Of a stretch of DNA of 64,000 nt, positions 25,577 through 33,297 are shown one piece after another (the first letter of the stretch is position 1; every line of letters begins with the position of its first letter). Both the position numbers and the translations under genes were made by a program. Where the stretch lies: the NCBI RefSeq assembly GCF_001704635.1, contig NZ_MAXF01000093.1, positions 1 to 64,000 on the forward strand. Reading direction: 5' to 3'. The notes under the pieces were generated by a model that made no database searches, was not told the origin of the DNA, and saw only the letters and a list, made by a program, of their open reading frames with translations. The DNA is from Streptomyces sparsogenes (GTDB lineage Bacteria > Actinomycetota > Actinomycetes > Streptomycetales > Streptomycetaceae).

Positions 25577-26419
25577 ATGCGCAGACCTCTCATCGGCGCG
25601 CTCTCGGCGCTGCTGCTCGGCGGCGCGGGACTCGCCACCGCGGGTGTCGCCCCGGCCGCGGCCGTCTCCGACACGCCCAAGGCCAAGGCCGTCGACTTCG
25701 CGGGCACCGTGGCGCTGAGCAACTGCTCCGGCTCGGTGGTGCGGATGCCGAACTCGGCCGACAGCGACCTCGCGTTCGTGCTCTCCAACGGCCACTGCCT
25801 GGAGTCCGGTATGCCGTCCGCCGGACAGGTGATCGTCGACAGGGCGTCCACCCGGAGCTTCACCCTGCTGAACAGCTCGGGCAGCGGCGTGGCCACGCTC
25901 CGCGCCACCAAGATCGCGTACGCGACGATGACCGACACCGATGTGTCGCTGTACCAGCTCAGCTCGACGTACGCCCAGATCCAGCAGAGGTACGGCATCA
26001 AGGCGCTGCCGCTCGCGGACACCCATCCGGTCCAGGGCACTGCGATCAATGTGGTCTCCGGCTACTGGAAGAAGATCTACTCCTGCAATATCGACGGATT
26101 CGTCTACCGTCTTAAAGAGGATGAATGGACCTGGAAGGATTCGGTCCGCTATACCTCCGCGTGTAACACGATCGGGGGAACCTCGGGCTCGCCCGTCGTG
26201 GACTCAGCCACCGGCAAGGTCGTCGCCATCAACAACACGGGCAACGAGGACGGCGGGCGGTGCACCCTCAACAACCCGTGCGAGGTGGACGCCAACGGGA
26301 CGGTGACGGTGCGCCAGGGCATCAACTACGCCCAGCAGACGTACGGCATCACCAAGTGCGTGGCCGCGGGGAACAAGATCAACCTGAGCCTGGCGGGGTG
26401 TGAGCTGCCCAAGCCGTGA
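25577..26419 (+). CDS. Secreted trypsin-like serine protease
   Basis: Chymotrypsin-fold protease of 280 residues with a Sec signal peptide ending near AAAVS (about residue 30). Catalytic triad candidates are His73 in LSNGHCLE, Asp122 in MTDTDVSLY and Ser203 in GGTSGSPVVD. Six cysteines pair around these. The S1 determinants do not let me name the specificity. GAGGGG precedes the ATG. The coding DNA between about 26085 and 26165 is less GC-rich than its surroundings. Divergent from the carboxypeptidase, suggesting a shared role in extracellular protein digestion. Confidence 0.88.
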   Translation: MRRPLIGALSALLLGGAGLATAGVAPAAAVSDTPKAKAVDFAGTVALSNCSGSVVRMPNSADSDLAFVLSNGHCLESGMPSAGQVIVDRASTRSFTLLNSSGSGVATLRATKIAYATMTDTDVSLYQLSSTYAQIQQRYGIKALPLADTHPVQGTAINVVSGYWKKIYSCNIDGFVYRLKEDEWTWKDSVRYTSACNTIGGTSGSPVVDSATGKVVAINNTGNEDGGRCTLNNPCEVDANGTVTVRQGINYAQQTYGITKCVAAGNKINLSLAGCELPKP

Positions 26420-26615
26420 CCCGTACGCCGTAACACCTGAGCCCCTGCGCGCCCGGACCCCGGTCCGCCCCGGCCCGGCCACAGGCTTTCCCGAGGCCGG
26501 ACCGGGGGCCGGGCGCAGCATGAACCCGGGGGCTGGCACCAGTGTGCGAAGGGTGCGCCCCACGCGAGGCTGAGGTCCTCATCGTTGATCACCGAGGAAG
26601 AGAAACGGGGACCTC

Positions 26616-28001
26616 ATGCTCAACTCGCCACGCCGCACCCGACCGGGTCGTGCCCAGGCCGGGCCGGGGCCGAGGACCGGCGCCCTGGCGGCGGCGCTGT
26701 GCGCCGCGCTGCTGCTGGCCGGATCCGCCGCCCCGGCCCTCGCCGCCGCCCCCGGCGCTCCCGGCGGTACGGCGGACGCCGGAGCCCAGGCCACCGCGGC
26801 GTCGGCCCCCGGCGGTACTGCGGCCTTCGGCGGTACGGCGGCCGTCGGCGGTACGGCGGCCGACGCGGCGCGCCCCGGCCGGGGCGCCCTGGTGTCCCAC
26901 ACGCTGCTCTACACGCTGGAGAAGCCCGGCGACGTCGCCACCTGGCTGACCGACGCCGAGTTCGACCCCGGCACCGTCCGGTACGGCGTCGACGCGTACC
27001 GGCTGGTCTACCGCACGGTCGACCCGCACGGCCGCCCCACCACCGCCAGCGGCCTGCTGGTCCTGCCGCGCGGCCACGAGGGCCGGCTCCGCCCGGTGTC
27101 GTTCACCCACGGCACCGGCGTCCACAAGGACGACTCGCCGTCCATGAAGACGGGCGGCTTCCTGCCCGCGCCGCCGGTCACCTACGCCTCCGCCGGATAC
27201 GCCGCCGTCGCCCCCGACTACCTGGGCATGGGCCTCGGCCCCGGCCCGCACCCCTGGATGGACGTCCCCTCGGAGACCACCGCGTCCCTGGACATGCTGC
27301 GCGCCGCCCGCGCCTTCGTGTCCGGCACCGGCCGCACCCTGGACCGGGACGTGGCGGTCACCGGCTTCTCCCAGGGCGCCTCGGCCGCCCTGGGACTCGC
27401 CCGGGCCCTGGAGTCCGGCGAGGACCGCCGGTTCCGGCTGGGCGCGCTGGCCCCGGTCAGCGGGGCGTACGACTTCGGCGGCGCCGAGCTGCCCGCGCTG
27501 CTCGCCGGCGAGCTCGAACCCAAGTCGAGCGTCCTGTACGCGGCCTACACCCTGGTCGCCTTCAACCGGCTGCACCACCTCTACGACAGCCCCGAGGAGG
27601 TGTTCCAGGGCCCGTACGCCGACACGATCGAGGCGCTGTTCGACGGTACGCACACCGGCCCGGAGCTCATGGCGGGCACCCCCGCTACCCTCGACGAGCT
27701 GCTCACCGGCCCCGGCCGCGAACTGCTCGCCGACCCGGCCGGCCCGATGGCCGCCGCCCTGCGCACCACCGACGACGTGTGCGACTGGGCGCCCCGGGCC
27801 CCGGTCCGCCTCTACCTGGCGCGCGACGACGAGCAGGCGACCGTCGCCAACACCGCCCACTGCCGGGCGGCGTTCGCCCGCCACGGCGTGGCCGCGCCCG
27901 TCGTCGACCTCGGCGCGGTCGACTACCACGGCTCCCGCCACCTGGGCTCCAACGTCCGGGCCACCACGGCCGTCGTGCGCTGGCTGGACAGCCTGCGGTA
28001 G
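26616..28001 (+). CDS. Secreted alpha/beta hydrolase of the secretory-lipase type
   Basis: Protein of 461 residues with a Sec signal (ALAAALCAALLLAGSAAPAL, cleavage near residue 44). A low-complexity Gly/Thr/Ala stretch (GGTAAFGGTAAVGGTAADAA) follows, then the hydrolase domain. The nucleophile elbow is GFSQGASAA with Ser252. The APDYLGMGLGPGPHPWM segment upstream is typical of LIP-type secretory lipases and related esterases. Likely Asp is in LYLARDDEQATV and His in DYHGSRHLGSN. It may cleave acyl esters outside the cell. CGGTACGGCGGC-like DNA repeats near 26813-26870 encode the Gly/Thr/Ala part. Confidence 0.82.
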   Translation: MLNSPRRTRPGRAQAGPGPRTGALAAALCAALLLAGSAAPALAAAPGAPGGTADAGAQATAASAPGGTAAFGGTAAVGGTAADAARPGRGALVSHTLLYTLEKPGDVATWLTDAEFDPGTVRYGVDAYRLVYRTVDPHGRPTTASGLLVLPRGHEGRLRPVSFTHGTGVHKDDSPSMKTGGFLPAPPVTYASAGYAAVAPDYLGMGLGPGPHPWMDVPSETTASLDMLRAARAFVSGTGRTLDRDVAVTGFSQGASAALGLARALESGEDRRFRLGALAPVSGAYDFGGAELPALLAGELEPKSSVLYAAYTLVAFNRLHHLYDSPEEVFQGPYADTIEALFDGTHTGPELMAGTPATLDELLTGPGRELLADPAGPMAAALRTTDDVCDWAPRAPVRLYLARDDEQATVANTAHCRAAFARHGVAAPVVDLGAVDYHGSRHLGSNVRATTAVVRWLDSLR

Positions 28002-28012
28002 CCGCGGCGGGC

Positions 28013-28597
28013 TCAGCGGGCGCGCGCGAAGACCGCCAGAGCGGCGTCCCTGGCGTGGTGGACCGCCCCCGGAAAGGCCCCGATGCCGTGGGCGACGAGA
28101 GCACCCTCGTGCAGCAGCATGAGGGTGCGGGCCGTCTCCTCGGGGGCGGTGAGGCCGGCGTCCCGGCACAGGCGCCGGAACAGGCCGAGCATCCAGGCCT
28201 TCTGGTCGACGATCACCCGATGGGCGGGGTGCGCCGGATCGCTGATCTCGGCGTGTGCGTTGACCATGCCGCACCCCTTGCCGCCGGCGTCCCGCATCCA
28301 GGAGCCGGAGGCGTCGAAGACGGCGGCGAGCCTGGCCTCCGGCGTGTCGGGGGTCTCGGCGAGGCGGTGGTCCAGGAACTCCCGCCAGCGCTCATCCCGG
28401 TGGCGCAGGTATTCCACGACGAGCCGCTCCTTGGAGCCGAAGCGGTCGTACAGCGTCTTCTTGGTCACGCCGGCCTCTTCGGCGATCAGGTCGACACCCA
28501 CCGCGGCGATGCCGTGTGCATAGAACAGCCTCGACGCCGCCTCCAGGATCGTGCGCGCCTTCGGCGTCCACGCGATCTCCGCAACCGCCTCTCCCAT
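28013..28597 (-). CDS. TetR family repressor, divergent from a DMT exporter
   Basis: 194 residues with a TetR helix-turn-helix (VDLIAEEAGVTKKTLYDRFG) near residues 35-54 and a TetR_C domain containing a GKGCGMVNAHAEISDPAHPA motif seen in YcdC/AcrR-like groups. It faces a DMT transporter gene across a 77-nt gap that contains two matching operators, the classic layout of a drug- or metabolite-responsive exporter switch. Confidence 0.9.
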   Translation of the reverse strand: MGEAVAEIAWTPKARTILEAASRLFYAHGIAAVGVDLIAEEAGVTKKTLYDRFGSKERLVVEYLRHRDERWREFLDHRLAETPDTPEARLAAVFDASGSWMRDAGGKGCGMVNAHAEISDPAHPAHRVIVDQKAWMLGLFRRLCRDAGLTAPEETARTLMLLHEGALVAHGIGAFPGAVHHARDAALAVFARAR

Positions 28598-28606
28598 GAG
28601 CCGATT

Positions 28607-28658
28607 CTATACCGATCTGTATAGTCGCCCGAAGAGGCGGGTATACAGATCGGTATAG
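28607..28658. promoter_or_regulatory. Twin TetR operators in a divergent promoter
   Basis: CTATACCGATCTGTATAG (28607-28624) and GTATACAGATCGGTATAG (28641-28658) are inverted copies of each other over 17 bases. Each is itself an inverted repeat of the form TATAC-N6-GTATA. They fill the spacer between the TetR and DMT genes and would let the repressor control both. Confidence 0.85.
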
Positions 28659-28674
28659 CTTGGGAGGTGTCGTG

Positions 28675-29613
28675 ATGACCGTCGTCCTGTCGGTGCTGTT
28701 CGTCCTGTGCTGGGCTTCGGGGTTCGTCGGCGCCAAGCTCGGCGCCGGGGCCGCGCCCGTGACGACGCTCCTGATGTGGCGCTTTCTGCTCCTCGCCGCC
28801 GTCCTGCTCCCCGTCGCCTGGGTGACGCGGAAGCGCGGGAGCCGGCCGTCCGGGCGGGTGCTCGGGCGCCAGGCCGTGATCGGAGCCCTGTCCCAGGGCG
28901 GCTATCTGCTCACGGTCTACGCGGCGATCCAGCTCGGCGTGAACACGGGCACGACAGCCCTGATCGACGGCATGCAGCCGCTGGTCGTGGCGGCCCTCGT
29001 CGGCCCGCTGCTCGGCGTCTCCCCCTCGGGGCGGCAGTGGCTGGGCCTGGTGACCGGCTTCCTCGGCGTGCTGGTCGTCACCCTCGGGGACGCCTCGGCC
29101 AATGGATCCGTGCCGTGGTGGGCCTACCTCGTCCCGTTCGCCGGAATGCTGAGCCTGGTGGCGGCGACCTTCATCGAACAGCGCTCCCCGGCCCCCGTGC
29201 GCCCCCTGGCCGGACTGACGGTCCACAGCACGACGAGCGCCGTGGTCTTCACCGCGCTCGCCCTGGCCACGGGCGGCGCGGTGCCGCCGGCCGACCCGCC
29301 GTTCTGGATCGCGACCGGCTGGCTCATCGCCCTGTCGACGCTGGGCGGTTACGGCCTGTACTGGACGCTCCTCGCGCGCCTCGGCGTCACCCGGGTGAAC
29401 GCGCTCATGTTCCTCATGGCCCCGGTCACGTCCGTGTGGGGAGCCGTCATGTTCGGCGAGCCCTTCACCCCCGTCACCGCGGCCGGCCTGACGGTCGGGC
29501 TGCTCGCGGTCGTCACCGTCGCCCACCGCCGACCGCGTGAACAGCCCGCGGCCGGGGCCCGCGAGAAGCGGCCCCGGCCGGTGAGCCGCCCGGCCGGCGG
29601 GCCTGCCGCCTGA
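28675..29613 (+). CDS. DMT superfamily (EamA) transporter
   Basis: Membrane protein of 312 residues with about ten helices in two EamA repeats: the first starts FVLCWASGFVGAKLGAGAAP, the second from about residue 155. LITALIDGMQPL-like and LMFLMAPVTSVWGAVMFGEP segments match drug/metabolite exporters such as RhaT/EamA. ATG 28675 has GGGAGG 7 nt upstream. The Arg/Pro-rich C-terminal tail is cytoplasmic. Substrate unknown; control by the divergent TetR is likely. Confidence 0.88.
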   Translation: MTVVLSVLFVLCWASGFVGAKLGAGAAPVTTLLMWRFLLLAAVLLPVAWVTRKRGSRPSGRVLGRQAVIGALSQGGYLLTVYAAIQLGVNTGTTALIDGMQPLVVAALVGPLLGVSPSGRQWLGLVTGFLGVLVVTLGDASANGSVPWWAYLVPFAGMLSLVAATFIEQRSPAPVRPLAGLTVHSTTSAVVFTALALATGGAVPPADPPFWIATGWLIALSTLGGYGLYWTLLARLGVTRVNALMFLMAPVTSVWGAVMFGEPFTPVTAAGLTVGLLAVVTVAHRRPREQPAAGAREKRPRPVSRPAGGPAA

Positions 29614-29648
29614 GGTCCGGCGGCGCCCGTCGTGCCCGGGCGGGACCC

Positions 29649-31379
29649 CTACGGCAGGCCGTGGACCTTCGGCCCGACCGCGCTGGACCAGGCGTTGCCC
29701 GCCAGCGCGTCCCAGTTGGTCGACCAGGTCATGGCGCCGCGCAGGCCCGGATAGGTCTTCGCGGGCTTGAACGAGCCGCAGCCGGTGCCCCGGGCCAGGC
29801 AGTCCAGGGCGTTGTTGACGACCGTCGGGGACACATAGCCGCTGCCCGCGCCGCGCGTGGAGGCGGGCAGGCCGAGGCCGACCTGGGACGGGGACAGGCC
29901 GCCCTCCAGCTGGATGCAGGCCAGGGCGGTGAGGAAGTCGACGGAGCCCTGGGAGTAGACCTTGCCGTCGCAGCCGAGCATGGAGCCGCTGTTGTAGTAC
30001 TGCATGTTGACGACGGTGAGGATGTCCTTGATGTTGAGGGCGGTCTGGAAGTAGGCGTTGGACGTGGACTGCATGTCAATCGTCTGCGGGGCCATGGTGA
30101 TCACGAGCTTCGAGCCGGCCTTGGCGGAGAGCGAGCGCAGGGCCTGCGTCATGTAGGTGGCGTTGAGGCCGTTCTCCAGGTCGATGTCGACGCCGTCGAA
30201 GCCGTACTGCCGCATCAGCGCGTAGACGGAGTCGGCGAAGTTGGCCGCGGAGGCGGAGTCGTTGACGGAGACCGTGCCGTTCTGGCCGCCGATGGAGATG
30301 ATGACGGACTTGCCCGCCGCCTGTTTGGCCCTGATGTCGGCCTTGAACTGGTCGACCGTGTAGCCGCCGAGCCCGGCGGAGTCGAGGTTGAAGGTGACCG
30401 CGCCGGGGGTGCCGGTGGCGTCGGCGAAGGCGACCGCGATGATGTCGTACTGGTCCTGGACATCGCTGATCTTCTGGACGGTCGCGCCGTTGTTGAAGTT
30501 CTGCCAGTAGCCGGTGACCGCGTGCTTGGGCACGGTTCCGCCGTCTCCGCCGCCGCCGGCCGAGGTGGTGCCGGTGACGGCCGCCGATCTGGGCGACTCG
30601 CCCGCCGCGTTGGTCGCGGTGACCTGGAACTGGTACGAGGTGGAGGCGGCGAGCCCGGTCACCGTCGCGGAGGTGCCGCTGACCGCCTGCACCTTGGTGC
30701 CGTCCCGGTAGACGTTGTAGCCGGTCGCGCCGCTGACCGCGGTCCAGGACAGGGCGACGGACGAGGAGGTGACCGCGCCCGTCCTCAGACCGGTGGGGGC
30801 GGTCGGGACGGGGTCGCCGGGGGTGGAGCCGCCGGGGCCGGTGAGGCTGATGTCGTCGGCGTAGTAGGCGGGCTGGCCGTACCAGCCGTGGGTGTAGACG
30901 GTCACCGAGGTGGTGTTGGGGCCGGTCTTGAAGCTGGTGGTCAACTGCTGCCAGCCGGTCGCGGACGGCGTCCAGGTCGACACGTCCGTCGTGCCGGTGC
31001 CGCTCGCGCCGAGGTAGACGTAACTGCCCTGCACCCACGCGCTGAGGGTGTACGAGGAGTCGGGCTTGACGCCGACGGTCTGCGCGCACCGGGCGTTGTC
31101 CTGCCCGGCGGGGGTGGCCTTGAGGGCGGCGGAGCCGCTGCGCGCGGGGCTCGCGACCGCGGCCCCGGAGGCGGCGGAGCAGGTCCAGCCGCTCAGCCCG
31201 GACTCGAAGCCCGGGTTCTGCACGAGGTTGGCGTCCGCCGCGCCGGCCGTGCCGCCGCCGAGGGCGACCAGGGCGGTCGCCCCGAGCACGGCCGCGGCGG
31301 CGGCGGAGAGGAAGCAGGTGAGTTTGCCGCGTCTTGGGCGTCCTACCGTCCTGCGGGGGGATATCGGGGCACGGTCCAC
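29649..31379 (-). CDS. Secreted GH18 chitinase with carbohydrate-binding and fibronectin III domains
   Basis: Chitinase of 576 residues. Order: signal peptide (to about residue 47); an N-terminal carbohydrate-binding beta-sandwich (NLVQNPGFESGLSGWTC to ADDISL, about 51-180); one fibronectin III domain (about 193-272); a Gly linker; and a GH18 domain (about 285-576). The GH18 catalytic motif DGVDIDLE is intact, with the acid Glu near residue 402. GTG 31379 is chosen because GGAGGC lies 5-6 nt upstream and the signal peptide follows; an upstream in-frame start at 31433 would precede that site. A DasR-type palindrome lies about 75 nt upstream. Role: hydrolysis of chitin in the environment. Confidence 0.92.
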   Translation of the reverse strand: MDRAPISPRRTVGRPRRGKLTCFLSAAAAAVLGATALVALGGGTAGAADANLVQNPGFESGLSGWTCSAASGAAVASPARSGSAALKATPAGQDNARCAQTVGVKPDSSYTLSAWVQGSYVYLGASGTGTTDVSTWTPSATGWQQLTTSFKTGPNTTSVTVYTHGWYGQPAYYADDISLTGPGGSTPGDPVPTAPTGLRTGAVTSSSVALSWTAVSGATGYNVYRDGTKVQAVSGTSATVTGLAASTSYQFQVTATNAAGESPRSAAVTGTTSAGGGGDGGTVPKHAVTGYWQNFNNGATVQKISDVQDQYDIIAVAFADATGTPGAVTFNLDSAGLGGYTVDQFKADIRAKQAAGKSVIISIGGQNGTVSVNDSASAANFADSVYALMRQYGFDGVDIDLENGLNATYMTQALRSLSAKAGSKLVITMAPQTIDMQSTSNAYFQTALNIKDILTVVNMQYYNSGSMLGCDGKVYSQGSVDFLTALACIQLEGGLSPSQVGLGLPASTRGAGSGYVSPTVVNNALDCLARGTGCGSFKPAKTYPGLRGAMTWSTNWDALAGNAWSSAVGPKVHGLP

Positions 31380-31449
31380 GACTGCCTCCAGTGGGGGAAG
31401 AGGTGAAGGAGGAGCTCTGGGGACGGCGGCCACCGTATGGCGTCAAAAA

Positions 31450-31461
31450 TGGTCCAGACCA
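31450..31461 (-). promoter_or_regulatory. DasR-responsive element-like palindrome upstream of the chitinase gene
   Basis: TGGTCCAGACCA has perfect TGGTC/GACCA arms and lies about 70-80 nt upstream of the chitinase start. It fits the dre consensus (TGGTCTAGACCA) bound by the GntR repressor DasR, which links chitinase genes to N-acetylglucosamine in Streptomyces. Confidence 0.75.
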
Positions 31462-31614
31462 ATGGGGTTGTCAAGGGTTCGCGCATGCGCCCGTAACCCA
31501 GGGGAACTGTTCTCTCACGCGGCATTCGTGGATAAAGTGCTGCTGCACCAGGACAGCAGCAACGACCTGCGGCCGCCGCTCTCCCCGGCGCCGACGTGAG
31601 ACGGGGTAGCCGAC

Positions 31615-32511
31615 GTGCCCACCGCGATAGCAGTCACCAGCCGGGAGCTGGTGCTTCCGCCACCCGACGGCCAGACCCCGTCCGCCGTCGTGCTGATGCC
31701 GCCCGACGCCCAGCCGCTGGACGACGCGCTCGCCGAGACCGCGGCCCTGCTCGACCAGCAGGGCTATCTCGTCGTGGTCTACCCCGCGGCCACCCCCGCG
31801 CCCTTCGTCCGCCGGCTGCACACCGTACGGTCGGTCCTGGAGAGCGACCGGATCGCGCTGCTGCCCCTCGAACTCCCGCCGCTCGGCGTCGCGGTGGTCG
31901 CCCGTCAGCTGCGCCAGCTCTCGGTGTGCGACTTCAGCCCCGGCGTGCTCGCCTGCGCCGCGCGCCTGCTGACGCACTACGTGCACGCCGGCGCGCTCCT
32001 GGGCAGCGTCGCCAAGCTGGACCGGGTGCCCGTCAGCCTCACCTCACACGTCAAGTCCTGGGTGCCGGGTGCCCAGTTCGCCGTACTCGCCCACCCCACC
32101 CCGCGGCTGGTCAAGGTGGGCGGCGAGGCCACACTGCCGGGCCCCGGCTACGCCACCCACCTCACCGTCGCCCGCGGCAATCTCAACAGCCACGGCCACG
32201 GCCACGCGGGCGGCGACTGGGTGGCCGCCAGACTCGCCCCCGCCTGGGGCGTGCAGGGCACCCAGGAGGTGCCGCTGCCGCAGGAGTCGGCCCACTGGTG
32301 GGGCACCCCCAAGCTGATCGAGTTCGCCGCCGCCATCCCCGACCTCTCCGTCCTCTACCAGCTGGTGGCGTCCGTACGCAGGGAGGAGTGCCACTGGTGC
32401 GGCTTCGAACTCATCGGGGACCGCTGCGCGTTCTGCTCCGCGCCGGTGCCGCGCGGCGATGACATCCTTGCCCTGACCGAGACCCAGCGACCCGCTCTGA
32501 CGAGCCGGTAA
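31615..32511 (+). CDS. Hypothetical protein with a C-terminal zinc ribbon, at the head of the tad locus
   Basis: 298 residues from a GTG. The body is an alpha/beta sequence without recognised catalytic motifs (VVLMPPDAQPLDDALAETAA, then VRSVLESDRIALLPLELPPL). Near residues 260-280 a Cys4 ribbon is visible: CHWCG then CAFCS. It lies 25 nt before the cpaB gene on the same strand, so it may be a cytoplasmic accessory factor of the pilus locus. Similar proteins accompany tad genes in streptomycetes, to my recollection. Function unknown. Confidence 0.75.
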   Translation: MPTAIAVTSRELVLPPPDGQTPSAVVLMPPDAQPLDDALAETAALLDQQGYLVVVYPAATPAPFVRRLHTVRSVLESDRIALLPLELPPLGVAVVARQLRQLSVCDFSPGVLACAARLLTHYVHAGALLGSVAKLDRVPVSLTSHVKSWVPGAQFAVLAHPTPRLVKVGGEATLPGPGYATHLTVARGNLNSHGHGHAGGDWVAARLAPAWGVQGTQEVPLPQESAHWWGTPKLIEFAAAIPDLSVLYQLVASVRREECHWCGFELIGDRCAFCSAPVPRGDDILALTETQRPALTSR

Positions 32512-32536
32512 CGTCCCCCAACGAGGTTGTGCGTCC

Positions 32537-33241
32537 ATGAATTCACGCCAGCGCCGCGGAGTCATCCTGCTGCTCCTGTCGGTCCTGTGCGCCGGCGGCG
32601 CGTTCGCCGGAGTGCTGTCCGTCATCCGCGACGTGCAGTCGAAGGTCGGTCCCGAGACCACCGCGTACAAGCTCAAGGCGGACGTCCCGGCCTACCAGGC
32701 GCTGGACGCGGGCAAGTTCGAGAAGATATCGATGCCGGAGCGATGGCTGCCGTCCACGGCCGTCACCGACCTCGCCGACGTGCGCGGCAAGATCGCCGTC
32801 ACCCCGCTGCGCAAGGGCTCGCTGCTCCAGGCCGACATGATCGTGGAGCGCCCGGCGCTCAAGGCGGGGCAGCAGGAGATCGCCATCATGATCGACGCGG
32901 CGACCGGCGTCGCGGGCAAGATCAACCCCGGCTCGAGGGTGAACATCTACGCGACCTTCGAGGGCAAGGGCCGCAACGACGAACCCGTCTCCAAGCTCAT
33001 CGTCGCGGACGCGGAGGTCATCGACGTCGGCAAGCTCACCGCGCTGGAGCCGGACCAGGACGACAGCCGGCGTCTCGACAAGGCCGTGCCCATCACCTTT
33101 GCGCTGGACACCGGCGACGCTCAGCGGGTGGCGTACGCCGAGTCCTTCGCCACCCACGTACGGCTCGCCCTCGTCGCCCCCGGCGACGACGACACCGTCT
33201 CCCCCCGCGACCGCACCTACACCCTCGACGGCGACAAATGA
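32537..33241 (+). CDS. cpaB: Flp pilus assembly protein CpaB/RcpC
   Basis: 234 residues: a short cytoplasmic start (MNSRQRR), one membrane helix (GVILLLLSVLCAGGAFAGVL), and an external SAF domain (about 45-105, KADVPAYQALDAGKFEKISM) followed by an RcpC-like domain (GQQEIAIMIDAATGVAGKIN, PGSRVNIYATFEG). In Gram-negatives CpaB/RcpC helps at the outer membrane; in actinobacteria its role is envelope assembly of the Flp fibre. It begins the tad gene order seen here. Confidence 0.85.
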   Translation: MNSRQRRGVILLLLSVLCAGGAFAGVLSVIRDVQSKVGPETTAYKLKADVPAYQALDAGKFEKISMPERWLPSTAVTDLADVRGKIAVTPLRKGSLLQADMIVERPALKAGQQEIAIMIDAATGVAGKINPGSRVNIYATFEGKGRNDEPVSKLIVADAEVIDVGKLTALEPDQDDSRRLDKAVPITFALDTGDAQRVAYAESFATHVRLALVAPGDDDTVSPRDRTYTLDGDK

Positions 33242-33297
33242 CAAGCGGCGCGGCGACCAGCGGCGCGCCGCGGGACCATGAGTGAGGCGGTGCCCCG

